Source of the DNA: Thermoprotei archaeon
Lineage (GTDB): Archaea; Thermoproteota; Thermoprotei; Thermofilales; Thermofilaceae
Length of the DNA stretch: 7,997 bases
Direction: 5' to 3'
NCBI GenBank assembly: GCA_003649495.1
Contig: QMRZ01000066.1
Span: 1 to 7,997 of the forward strand
Below the pieces are notes generated by a model that ran no database searches, had not been told where the DNA came from, and was given only the letters and a program-made list of their open reading frames with translations. The position numbers and the translations under genes were made by a program. Of the stretch, positions 1 through 6,281 are shown in pieces; the first letter of the stretch is position 1, and each line of letters starts with the position of its first letter.

Positions 1-52
1 GGCCTACCACGACTACCCTGCTCCCCTCGGGAGCCTCAGCTAGCGTGAACAT
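1..52 (-). CDS. feoA: FeoA-like protein, N-terminal fragment (runs off the left edge)
   Basis: Reading the minus strand from an ATG at 52-50 gives 17 codons, MFTLAEAPEGSRVVVVG, open to the window edge. This is the usual opening of FeoA, a small cytosolic SH3-like protein that works with the FeoB ferrous-iron permease: a short helix with an L-x-E-x-P-x-G pattern, then a first beta strand rich in valine. The start lies inside the last codons of the upstream repressor gene (17-nt overlap), and a GGAG sits a few bases before the ATG, so translational coupling is likely. Only the N-terminus is visible. The assignment rests on this pattern plus the position directly after a DtxR-type repressor. A fused FeoA-FeoB or another SH3-like protein remains possible. 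Confidence 0.6.
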   Translation of the reverse strand, partial: MFTLAEAPEGSRVVVVG

Positions 53-671
53 CTGCTCCACACCTCCTAACGAATATTAGCCTAGCCACGTCCAAGGGCA
101 TCATCACCACCCGCGAGCCTAGCTGTAGCTGGAGGGCGTGCTCCGTGGCCGCCACCACCCTAACCCTGTCGCCGACGTCCAGCCTCCATCTGCGCGCATA
201 TTCCAGCGCTTTCCCCAGCTCGCATATCCTCTCAACGATGTAATCGCCCTCCCTCACAAAACTGAGGGGAGTTGCCCGCGTCTCCACGCCCCTATCCGGT
301 ATCGGGTTTCCGTGAGGGCAGCGGTCCGGCTTAGCTAGGTGCCTATCTAGCAGCTCGGCGAACTCGTCTACATGCTCGAGCCTATGCGCCAGCTCGTGGA
401 CCTCGCCAACATCTACTCCCAGCACTTCGACGAGGAACTTCTCGATCACGCGGTGATTGCGTATGACCCGCAGCGCCACTTCCAGCCCCTTACGCGTCAG
501 CAGGTACGTAGCGCCGCGCTTAACCACGTAGCCCTCATCCTCTAGCCTCGAGAGGGTCTTAGCAGCTGTGGGAGGTGTAACTCCGAGCTCGCGGGCTACG
601 TCGCTCAGCCTCGCCTCTAGGCCAGCCTCTATGAAACGGTATATGGCGGACACGTAGTCCTCGCGCCTCAC
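36..671 (-). CDS. DtxR/IdeR-family metal-dependent transcriptional repressor
   Basis: This 211-residue cytosolic protein represses genes when it binds Fe2+ or Mn2+. Residues 1-60 form the winged helix-turn-helix (recognition part VTPPTAAKTLSRLEDEGYV, 31-49), about 65-125 the dimerisation and metal domain, and about 133-203 a C-terminal SH3/FeoA-like domain. Length is close to DtxR (about 226). By my hand alignment, ancillary-site ligands are H73, E77 and H92; primary-site ligands are D5, H96, E99 and H100. D5 is as in MntR, but the MntR Glu11 position is Ser8 and the DtxR Cys102 position is His96. CPHGNPIP (118-125) is a family hallmark. The start is GTG at 671, with GGAGGG seven bases upstream (684-679). 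The downstream overlapping FeoA start suggests it controls iron uptake. Family assignment is firm; the metal, Fe or Mn, is inferred. Confidence 0.93.
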   Translation of the reverse strand: MRREDYVSAIYRFIEAGLEARLSDVARELGVTPPTAAKTLSRLEDEGYVVKRGATYLLTRKGLEVALRVIRNHRVIEKFLVEVLGVDVGEVHELAHRLEHVDEFAELLDRHLAKPDRCPHGNPIPDRGVETRATPLSFVREGDYIVERICELGKALEYARRWRLDVGDRVRVVAATEHALQLQLGSRVVMMPLDVARLIFVRRCGADVHAS

Positions 672-684
672 CCCACAGCCCTCC

Positions 685-704
685 TAAGGAAGGCTTGCTC
701 CTTA
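685..704 (-). promoter_or_regulatory. Candidate repressor operator dyad upstream of the DtxR-family gene
   Basis: A perfect 6-bp inverted repeat, TAAGGA, eight bases, TCCTTA, spans 20 bp. It begins directly upstream of the Shine-Dalgarno site (679-684) and overlaps the likely TATA element (about 701-708 on the minus strand). Its span is close to the 19-bp operators of DtxR-type repressors, though the bases do not match the bacterial iron box closely. Autoregulation is an inference from position and symmetry. Confidence 0.4.
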
Positions 705-709
705 AAGAA
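700..709 (-). promoter_or_regulatory. Possible TATA element for the DtxR-family gene
   Basis: On the minus strand the A/T-rich stretch TTCTTTAAGG is centred near 704, with a purine-rich GAAAGA just upstream that could serve as a BRE. Initiation about 25 bp on would fall near 679, leaving a leader under ten bases that would cut into the Shine-Dalgarno site. Either initiation is slightly upstream of that or a different promoter is used, possibly the methyltransferase promoter with read-through. Confidence 0.35.
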
Positions 710-727
710 TCTTTCGACAAGTCTAAC

Positions 728-739
728 TATCACGTGATA
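728..739. promoter_or_regulatory. Perfect 12-bp palindrome TATCACGTGATA
   Basis: Every base of this 12-bp sequence is symmetric. It lies in the 71-bp gap between the methyltransferase stop and the repressor start, about 28 bp upstream of the candidate TATA box of the repressor gene. With no spacer it cannot make an RNA hairpin of normal geometry, so a dimeric DNA-binding protein is the more natural reader. Which protein binds it is unknown. Confidence 0.4.
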
Positions 740-742
740 TAC

Positions 743-1567
743 TCAGCGCGCGTACACGAAAGCCTGAAGAGGGGAGTCCCCGGGCAGGTAGACGAATACC
801 CCATAGCCACGCTCCTCTAAGGCCTCAGCAATTTCTGAGGGTCTTACAACATCTGTGTGCACCTCAATCACCACCCTGTCGACTAACCCTGGCCTGATCC
901 CGGGCGATCCCCTCACGAGATGTAATTCAGCACCCTCAACATCTATCTTCAGGAGGTCTACACCCCCTGTCATCTTTATCAGGCTGTCAAGCGGCAGGCA
1001 CCTAACCCTCACCACCCTGGAGGCCCCTCCCATCGCCTCGGCGTACTTCCTGCTTAACGTCGCGTTAACAGCGCTTCCCGGGACATACATCAGTGCCTCG
1101 CCCCAACTCACCCAGGCACAGCCAGCGACTAGCGTTACGTTACGCAGGGAATTGACGGTCACATTCAGCGTGAGGTACTTCAGGTTATCATCTAAAGGCT
1201 CCACCGATACTACAGTCCCTCGCGCTCCCACAAGTCTTGCAGCCCTCAGGGTGTATAGCCCTATGAATGCTCCGACATCTAGTACCGTCCATCCCTCCCT
1301 AGGCCTGAACTCTTCGAGCTGCTCATAGTCGAGGCGATAAAATATGTGGAGGGCGTTACGCCACGTCTCCAGCATCAGATGGGGTGGGCAGTACGCCCGC
1401 AGCTGCATAGGGAGCTTCAGTGGGAGGGGGAAGCTCGCTGGTGTGGCGCATGATGCCGCGAGTGCTAGGAGGTTAGAGAGGATCTCGCGCCCCCCCTCTC
1501 TCCACTCTATGGATTCCCTGAGGAGATCCATGGCCTCCATGAGGATTCTGAAGCGATGGTGGCTCAT
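743..1567 (-). CDS. FkbM-family SAM-dependent methyltransferase
   Basis: This 274-residue protein carries the FkbM methyltransferase fold (Pfam Methyltransf_21). The SAM-binding motif I is VLDVGAFIG (95-103), followed by the acidic SVEP strand end (121-124), and the family signature LKIDVEGAEL is at 206-215. FkbM enzymes methylate hydroxyls, usually on sugars or polyketides; the acceptor here is unknown. Residues 1-90 precede the fold, are helical with a proline-rich middle, and show no signal peptide or membrane helix, so the enzyme is probably cytosolic. The start is ATG at 1567; an in-frame stop lies ten codons upstream with no other start between. Met10 and Met13 are possible alternatives, and no clear Shine-Dalgarno site supports any of them. 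It is divergent from the binding-protein gene and upstream of the repressor gene on the same strand, with no obvious T-rich terminator between, so read-through is possible. Family assignment is firm, substrate open. Confidence 0.88.
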   Translation of the reverse strand: MSHHRFRILMEAMDLLRESIEWREGGREILSNLLALAASCATPASFPLPLKLPMQLRAYCPPHLMLETWRNALHIFYRLDYEQLEEFRPREGWTVLDVGAFIGLYTLRAARLVGARGTVVSVEPLDDNLKYLTLNVTVNSLRNVTLVAGCAWVSWGEALMYVPGSAVNATLSRKYAEAMGGASRVVRVRCLPLDSLIKMTGGVDLLKIDVEGAELHLVRGSPGIRPGLVDRVVIEVHTDVVRPSEIAEALEERGYGVFVYLPGDSPLQAFVYAR

Positions 1568-1637
1568 GGCCCAGCTTAACGTGGTGCGATGGCCTTAATG
1601 CTTCATCCCGGGTGCACCTCTGACCTGAGGGTCCTTT

Positions 1638-1650
1638 CAATAAATATTTT
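1638..1650 (-). promoter_or_regulatory. TATA-type promoter for the methyltransferase gene
   Basis: The minus strand reads AAAATATTTATTG here, a good archaeal TATA box centred near 1643. Transcription would start around 1617, giving a leader of about 50 bases before the ATG at 1567. An 8-bp palindrome GGTGCACC (1611-1618) sits at the predicted start site. Confidence 0.5.
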
Positions 1651-1674
1651 CCTATGAATTTCTTCAAAAAATAA

Positions 1675-1686
1675 AGTTTTTAAAGG
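1675..1686 (+). promoter_or_regulatory. TATA-type promoter for the substrate-binding protein gene
   Basis: AGTTTTTAAAGG, preceded by an A-rich stretch that could serve as BRE, is centred near 1681. Transcription would begin near 1707, six bases before the ATG at 1713. This argues for an almost leaderless message and against the in-frame TTG at 1689, which would lie upstream of the transcript. Confidence 0.55.
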
Positions 1687-1712
1687 AGTTGGAGAGTCCT
1701 TGCTCAAGGATC

Positions 1713-3341
1713 ATGAGCATAGGGGCAGTGGCTAGGAGGGGTAAGGATGCGGCTATCGTAGCGCTAGCCGTGCTACTAGCCGCTTCCTGGGCATACTTCC
1801 TCACGCGTCCGACAGCTCAGGCGCCTGAACTCCTCACGGATCCAGATGTACTCATCATAGGCATGGACATATCCGATGCTGTCTCATTGGATCCCGCTAG
1901 AGCATATGAGCTTACCTCGTGCTTAGTCGTAAATCAGCTCTACGATAAGTTGGTCGACTTCGAACCTCCTGACTACTCGGAGCCTGTACCTGAGGTGGCT
2001 GAGTCCTGGGAAGTGCTTGACGATGGGGTAACGTGGATATTCCACATAAGAAAGGGGATAATGTTTACTGACGGGACGCCCCTGACAGCCGAGGCGGTGG
2101 CCTTCTCACTCAAGCGCGTGCTCAAGCTACAGCAAGCCCCCTCGTGGGTCCTAACGCAGTTCGGGATCACTGAGGATTCAATAGAGGTAGTCGACAACTA
2201 CACGGTTAAGATAAGGCTGGGCCGCAAGGTCGCACCACGCATATTCCTCTCATGTCTCGCGTTCACTGTAGGAGCTATCGTGAACCCAAATGAGGTTAAG
2301 GCTCACGAGAAGGAGGGCGACTTAGCGAGCGAGTGGATGACGGATCACTCCGCGGGCTCAGGTCCCTTCATCCTGGAGAAGTGGGAGAGAGAGTCTGAGA
2401 TAGTCCTGGTGGCTAACGAGAACTATTGGAAGGGCAAGCCCAGGCTTAAGAAGATCATCATAAGGCACGTTCCGGAGCCCACTGATCAGCTACTCTTACT
2501 CGAGAAGGGCGACATAGACATTGCATGGTCCCTGACCCCCGACCAGATAGAGGAGGTTCGTGACAAGGTGGGGATTAAGGTGGTCTCAGTCCCAGCCTAT
2601 GAGAAGGTGTACCTGGGGATGAACGTCGGCTTCAAGCCCTTCAGCGACGAGAGAGTCAGGGAGGCTATAAGGTGGGCGATAGACTACGATGCTATTCTAA
2701 GATTGCTCAAGGGTGGGGCCATGAAGCTGCAGACCTTCATCGAGAAGGGCATACCGGGCTACAACCCTGATGCCCCCTACTACAGGGATGTTGAGAAGGC
2801 TAGGAAGCTACTCGCTGAAGCTGGGTACCCGGAGGGCTTCGAGGTAGAGCTAATGGCGCCGCCCACCTTCCCCTACAGGGATATAGCCGCGATAGTTAAG
2901 CAGAACCTGGAGGAGGTGGGCATAAGGGTAAGGATAAGGCTCGTCACGGCTGCCGAGATGTACGAGAAGTACAGGAAGCAGGGCCATCAGCTCATCCTAG
3001 CGAGATGGGGTGCCGACTACCCAGACCCCGACGCGCTAGCGAAGCCTTTCGCCGATTACAGGGTTAAGCAGCTAGCGTGGCGCAACATGTGGTATGACGA
3101 CTATGCAGCCGACCTCGTGGAGAAAGCTGCCGTTGAGATGGATTGGAGCAAGAGGTTGAAGATGTACCACGAGTTAACTGAGTATGTGCTACACAAGGGT
3201 CCCTACGTGATACTCTACCAGGTTGTGCGTCAAGTGGCTTTAAGGACTTGGGTGGAGAACTTCTACCCCGATCCATCGTTCTTCCTGCTAGACCTCTCCA
3301 GGGTATACAAGGAGAGGGTGTACGGCTACGGCGGTGCTTAA
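1713..3341 (+). CDS. dppA: ABC transporter substrate-binding protein, family 5 (dipeptide/oligopeptide/nickel type)
   Basis: This 542-residue extracytoplasmic receptor delivers solute to the DppB/DppC permease. Residues 1-12 are basic (RRGKD), 13-30 form a hydrophobic segment that is a signal peptide or anchor, and the SBP_bac_5 domain fills the rest. Family landmarks are VPEVAESWEVLDDG (92-105), FTDGTPLTAEAV (118-129), GSGPFILEKW (215-224), NENYWKGKP (235-243) and WGADYPDPD (432-440). The last is the region that contacts the peptide amino terminus in characterised relatives. No lipobox cysteine follows the hydrophobic segment, and no C-terminal membrane helix is present. An AQA then P (35-38) would be a poor signal-peptidase site, so the segment may stay as an anchor. 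I chose ATG 1713 over TTG 1689 because the TATA box predicts a start near 1707 and the AAGGAG before the TTG touches it. Peptide, sugar or metal-chelate binding cannot be told apart. Confidence 0.92.
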   Translation: MSIGAVARRGKDAAIVALAVLLAASWAYFLTRPTAQAPELLTDPDVLIIGMDISDAVSLDPARAYELTSCLVVNQLYDKLVDFEPPDYSEPVPEVAESWEVLDDGVTWIFHIRKGIMFTDGTPLTAEAVAFSLKRVLKLQQAPSWVLTQFGITEDSIEVVDNYTVKIRLGRKVAPRIFLSCLAFTVGAIVNPNEVKAHEKEGDLASEWMTDHSAGSGPFILEKWERESEIVLVANENYWKGKPRLKKIIIRHVPEPTDQLLLLEKGDIDIAWSLTPDQIEEVRDKVGIKVVSVPAYEKVYLGMNVGFKPFSDERVREAIRWAIDYDAILRLLKGGAMKLQTFIEKGIPGYNPDAPYYRDVEKARKLLAEAGYPEGFEVELMAPPTFPYRDIAAIVKQNLEEVGIRVRIRLVTAAEMYEKYRKQGHQLILARWGADYPDPDALAKPFADYRVKQLAWRNMWYDDYAADLVEKAAVEMDWSKRLKMYHELTEYVLHKGPYVILYQVVRQVALRTWVENFYPDPSFFLLDLSRVYKERVYGYGGA

Positions 3342-3370
3342 CATTAATCAAAGTTCGTGTTTACCATAAT

Positions 3371-3376
3371 ATTTTT
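3371..3376 (+). terminator. Possible T-rich terminator after the binding-protein gene
   Basis: ATTTTT lies about 30 bp after the dppA stop in an A/T-rich stretch. Archaeal termination commonly uses such T runs without a strong hairpin. The run is short, so this is only a candidate; it fits the separate promoter seen downstream. Confidence 0.3.
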
Positions 3377-3398
3377 CACAGTATTGGCCATCTTAGAT

Positions 3399-3411
3399 AA
3401 AAATTTATAAA
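3399..3411 (+). promoter_or_regulatory. TATA-type promoter for the dppB-dppC-dppD-dppF operon
   Basis: Inside the 100-bp gap between dppA and dppB the sequence AAAAATTTATAAA holds a near-ideal archaeal TATA box (TTTATAA, 3404-3410). Transcription would start near 3432, about ten bases before the GTG start of dppB. The permease and ATPase genes can therefore be transcribed independently of the binding-protein gene. Confidence 0.6.
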
Positions 3412-3441
3412 CGTGTAGAGCCCTGCTGAGGGGGTGGTGAC

Positions 3442-4455
3442 GTGGACTTAAGGGCTTACGTGTTACGGCGCCTCGCTCTCACGACGCTGGTGCTGTTTGG
3501 CGTGCTAGTAGTGACTTTCCTCCTCTCACACGTAATACCCGCTGACCCCATAGGAGCCATACTCGGCCCTCAAGCCCCCCCTGAGCTTGTCGAGAAGCTG
3601 AGGCGTGAGTGGGGGCTGGATAAGCCCCTTCATGAGCAATTCATCGACTACGTGTGTAGAGCGGTCCGGGGAGATCTTGGCCGCTCGATTCGGACTAACA
3701 GGCCCGTGCTACAGGATCTCCTCGAGTTCTTCCCGGCAACGCTGGAGCTAGCTACGGCGTCCCTCATGCTCGGCGTCCTGGTGGGCGTCCCTTTAGGCAC
3801 GATCTCTGCCCTGAGGAGGGGGAGCTGGATTGACCACGCAGCGAGGGTGTTCGTGACGCTTGGCGTCTCAACCCCAGTCTTCTGGCTGGGCCTCATAATG
3901 CTGATGATCTTCTACTACCGCCTCGGCTGGCTCCCCGGGCCTGGAAGGCTCGACCCCTACATGACTCCTCCCCCCAGGGTAACCGGCTTAATACTGCTGG
4001 ATAGCCTGTTGGCTGGGAGGCTCGATGCATTCTATAGCGCATTAAGACACCTTGCGATGCCAGCAGCTGTCTTGGGCTGGTACGCAGCTGCGGGAATAGC
4101 CAGGATCACCAGGTCTAGCGTGCTTGAGGTGATGAGGAGGGAGCACGTCAGGACAGCTAGGGCTAAGGGCCTTCTGGAGAGGATTGTCGTGCTTAGGCAC
4201 ATCCTGCGTAACGCGCTGATGCCCATAGTCACAGTAATAGGCACCACATACGGCGGCCTCCTGGAGGGTGCAGTCTTAACGGAGACCATATTCGCGTGGC
4301 CCGGGCTCGGCAGGTACTCGACCGGCGCCTTCCTCTACCTAGACTTCATGGCCGTCATGGGCACTACGCTGTTCATAGCTGTGATCTACTCACTCGTGAA
4401 CCTAGCAGTAGACCTCATCTACGCCTACCTAGATCCCAGAGTGAGGTATGGGTGA
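3442..4455 (+). CDS. dppB: ABC transporter permease, DppB/OppB type
   Basis: This 337-residue membrane protein forms half of the translocation channel. A first membrane helix lies at about 11-31 in the typical N-terminus (LRRLALTTLVLFGVLVVTF), followed by the external domain with LREWGLDKPLHEQF-like sequence (53-67, LRREWGLDKPLHEQF). The core helices run from about 98 onward. The EAA loop that docks on the ATPase is EHVRTARAKGLLERIVVLRH (234-253), ending in NALMP. TIFAWPGLGRY (282-292) is another family landmark, and length fits the family (about 310-340). The start is GTG at 3442, with GAGGGGGTGGTGA immediately upstream as a G-rich ribosome site and a TATA box about 35 bp back. It is first in the four-gene operon. 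The family is certain; the substrate is not. Confidence 0.94.
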   Translation: MDLRAYVLRRLALTTLVLFGVLVVTFLLSHVIPADPIGAILGPQAPPELVEKLRREWGLDKPLHEQFIDYVCRAVRGDLGRSIRTNRPVLQDLLEFFPATLELATASLMLGVLVGVPLGTISALRRGSWIDHAARVFVTLGVSTPVFWLGLIMLMIFYYRLGWLPGPGRLDPYMTPPPRVTGLILLDSLLAGRLDAFYSALRHLAMPAAVLGWYAAAGIARITRSSVLEVMRREHVRTARAKGLLERIVVLRHILRNALMPIVTVIGTTYGGLLEGAVLTETIFAWPGLGRYSTGAFLYLDFMAVMGTTLFIAVIYSLVNLAVDLIYAYLDPRVRYG

Positions 4456-4459
4456 TAGG

Positions 4460-5323
4460 ATGGAGGGGGCGCGCCGCACCTCTATTCGCGGCTCACTGCT
4501 TATGGCGCGCCTAGTACTCTCATCACCAACAGGCTTCGCGGGAGCTGTTATCGTGGCGGGCCTGCTCATCTTATCGCTAATAGGTCCCGTGCTAGCCCCC
4601 TATGATCCCTACAAGCAGGACATGAGTGAGAGGCTCATGCCACCTAGCTGGGAGCACCCCTTCGGCACCGATCAGCTGGGGAGAGACATCCTAAGCAGGG
4701 TGCTATATGGCTGCAGGATCTCGCTTTCCATTGCCCTCCTCGTGGTCGCGATTTCAGCTACGATAGGCCTCCTCCTGGGGCTTGTATCCGGGTACTTTGG
4801 GGGCCTTGTGGATGAGGCGTTAATGAGGGTGACTGACCTCTTCTTCGCATTCCCTCGCCTGATACTGGCTATGGCGGTGGCGGCGGCGCTAGGGCCCAGC
4901 ATTATCAACACGATGTTAGCAATCGCCACGGTGTCCTGGCCGGTCTACGCCAGGCTGGTTAGGGCGTGCGTGCTTCAAGTGAGGAACGAGACGTATATAG
5001 AGGCGGCGAGGGCTATCGGGGCTGGGCACGTCAGAATACTGTTTAGGCACGTGCTCCCGATGGTAGTGCACGTCGTGCTAGTACAGGCGACCCTAGACCT
5101 GGGGAGCATCATACTGTTGGCTGCGGGCCTGAGCTTCATAGGCCTGGGAGCGCCCCCGCCAACTCCAGAGTGGGGACTTATGGTTAGCGAGGGGAGGCTG
5201 TATATAAGGTCCCAGTGGTGGGTATCGACATTCCCGGGCCTAGCCATAATGATCTCCGCCCTCGGCTTCAACATGCTGGGAGACGCGCTTAGAGACGCAT
5301 TTGATGTGAGGCTGGGACGATGA
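4460..5323 (+). CDS. dppC: ABC transporter permease, DppC/OppC type
   Basis: This 287-residue protein is the second half of the channel and pairs with DppB. A first membrane helix at about 27-47 ends in VLAPYDP, and the signature HPFGTDQLGRDILSRVLYG lies at 66-84. Further helices follow, then the EAA loop ETYIEAARAIGAGHVRILFR (177-196). LSFIGLGAPPPTPEWG (224-239) is characteristic of DppC. I prefer ATG 4460: GGTGAT (4451-4456) stands three bases before it and matches the 16S tail. The in-frame ATG at 4448 would give 291 residues and overlap dppB by 8 nt, but its only upstream GAGGT touches the start codon. Either form is compatible with coupling to dppB. The C-terminus LRDAFDVRLGR is typical for the family. 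Confidence 0.93.
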   Translation: MEGARRTSIRGSLLMARLVLSSPTGFAGAVIVAGLLILSLIGPVLAPYDPYKQDMSERLMPPSWEHPFGTDQLGRDILSRVLYGCRISLSIALLVVAISATIGLLLGLVSGYFGGLVDEALMRVTDLFFAFPRLILAMAVAAALGPSIINTMLAIATVSWPVYARLVRACVLQVRNETYIEAARAIGAGHVRILFRHVLPMVVHVVLVQATLDLGSIILLAAGLSFIGLGAPPPTPEWGLMVSEGRLYIRSQWWVSTFPGLAIMISALGFNMLGDALRDAFDVRLGR

Positions 5324-6279
5324 GCTCCCCACTACTCGAGGTGAGGGACCTGATAGTGCACTTCTACACAAGGGAGGGGGTTGTAAAGGCGCTCGATGGC
5401 GTAATGCTCAGCGTGGGCCGGGGAGAAATAGTGAGCCTCGTCGGCGAGACTGGCTCGGGGAAGACAGTGACCGCTCTCTCGATCATGCGCCTCCTCGACC
5501 ACAACGCCAGGATCGTAAGGGGCGAAGTACTGTTCGAGGGCCGGAATCTCCTCCAGCTCAGTGAGGAGGAGATGCGCAGGATAAGGGGGAGAGAGATATC
5601 GATGATATTTCAGGAGCCTAAGTCAGCACTTAACCCCGTCCTTACCGTGGGCTTCCAGCTTCGAGAAGCGCTTGAGGCGCATGGAGAGGAGGGTGAGGCA
5701 GCGCTGGAGAAGGTGCTCTCCATGTTGAGGAGGGTCGGCCTCCCAGACCCGGAGAGGTTGGTGAACAGGTACCCTCATGAGCTCAGCGGCGGGATGGCGC
5801 AGCGTGTAATGATAGCAATGGCACTGCTGATGAGGCCAAAACTGTTGATAGCGGACGAGCCGACCTCCGCTCTAGACGTTACAGTTCAGGCTCAGATACT
5901 AGAGCTCATCCAGAGCTTGGTGAGGGAGATGAACACATCAGTGCTCTTCATAACCCACGACTTAGGAGTTGCGGCTGAGATAAGCGATAGGATAGCCGTG
6001 ATGTACGCGGGCGTGGTCGTCGAGCAGGGCAATGTGTACGATGTATTTGAGGAGCCCCTACACCCCTACACGAGGGGGCTCCTAGCGGCCATACCCAGGC
6101 CCGGTAGGGAGCTGATGGCGATAGAGGGGGAGGTCCCGAGCTTGTTAAACCCCCCAAGTGGCTGTAGGTTCCACCCCAGGTGCCCGGCTGTAATGGAGGT
6201 GTGCAAGCGCGTTAAGCCCAGGCTGGTCGAGGTAGAGCCGGGAAGGCTGGTTGCATGTCACCTGTACGGAGGTGAGTAG
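5320..6279 (+). CDS. dppD: ABC transporter ATP-binding protein, DppD/OppD type
   Basis: This 319-residue cytosolic ATPase forms a heterodimer with DppF and drives import. Visible motifs in order are Walker A GETGSGKT (42-49), Q-loop IFQEP (96-100), signature LSGGMAQR (155-162), Walker B LLIADE (175-180), D-loop SALD (183-186) and switch histidine in ITHD (H213). The C-terminal oligopeptide/dipeptide transporter extension (oligo_HPY) begins near 231 and holds cysteines C282, C288, C295 and C313 in GCRFHPRCP and VACH contexts. In some related transporters this cysteine set carries an iron-sulfur cluster; whether it does so here is inference. The ATG overlaps the dppC stop (ATGA, 4 nt), and a TGAGG lies eight bases upstream. 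All catalytic residues are intact. Confidence 0.94.
   Translation: MSSPLLEVRDLIVHFYTREGVVKALDGVMLSVGRGEIVSLVGETGSGKTVTALSIMRLLDHNARIVRGEVLFEGRNLLQLSEEEMRRIRGREISMIFQEPKSALNPVLTVGFQLREALEAHGEEGEAALEKVLSMLRRVGLPDPERLVNRYPHELSGGMAQRVMIAMALLMRPKLLIADEPTSALDVTVQAQILELIQSLVREMNTSVLFITHDLGVAAEISDRIAVMYAGVVVEQGNVYDVFEEPLHPYTRGLLAAIPRPGRELMAIEGEVPSLLNPPSGCRFHPRCPAVMEVCKRVKPRLVEVEPGRLVACHLYGGE
6268..6275 (+). promoter_or_regulatory. Strong Shine-Dalgarno site for dppF
   Basis: GGAGGTGA matches the archaeal 16S rRNA 3' tail over eight bases and lies six bases before the ATG at 6282. It overlaps the last codons of dppD, so ribosomes can reinitiate on dppF efficiently. Confidence 0.7.
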
Positions 6280-6281
6280 GG

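Noticed and set aside
855..1328. A 157-codon plus-strand frame
   Set aside because: It lies wholly inside the FkbM gene on the other strand, has Ser/Thr/Pro-rich shadow composition and no domain, while the minus frame has clear FkbM motifs.
1608..1625. Small palindromes CCCGGG and GGTGCACC and a GACC/GGTC repeat near the methyltransferase start site
   Set aside because: Each has arms of only 3-4 bp, so they are expected often by chance. I mention the GGTGCACC position only in the promoter entry.
1689..1712. TTG at 1689 as the start of the binding protein
   Set aside because: The AAGGAG before it touches the start codon, leaving no spacing, and the TATA box centred near 1681 puts transcription start downstream of it.
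3064..3351. Minus-strand 95-codon frame over the end of dppA
   Set aside because: Shadow of a well-supported gene, with Arg/Ser/Pro-rich translation and no recognisable domain. The same holds for the other antisense frames under dppB, dppC, dppD and dppF.
3362..3390. Imperfect inverted repeat around the T run after dppA
   Set aside because: The arms pair only with a bulge and mismatches, so I do not call a hairpin terminator; only the T run is listed.
4296..4514. Plus-strand 72-codon frame across the dppB/dppC junction
   Set aside because: It is out of frame with both permeases, which are strongly supported there, and its translation is Arg/Pro/His-rich shadow sequence.
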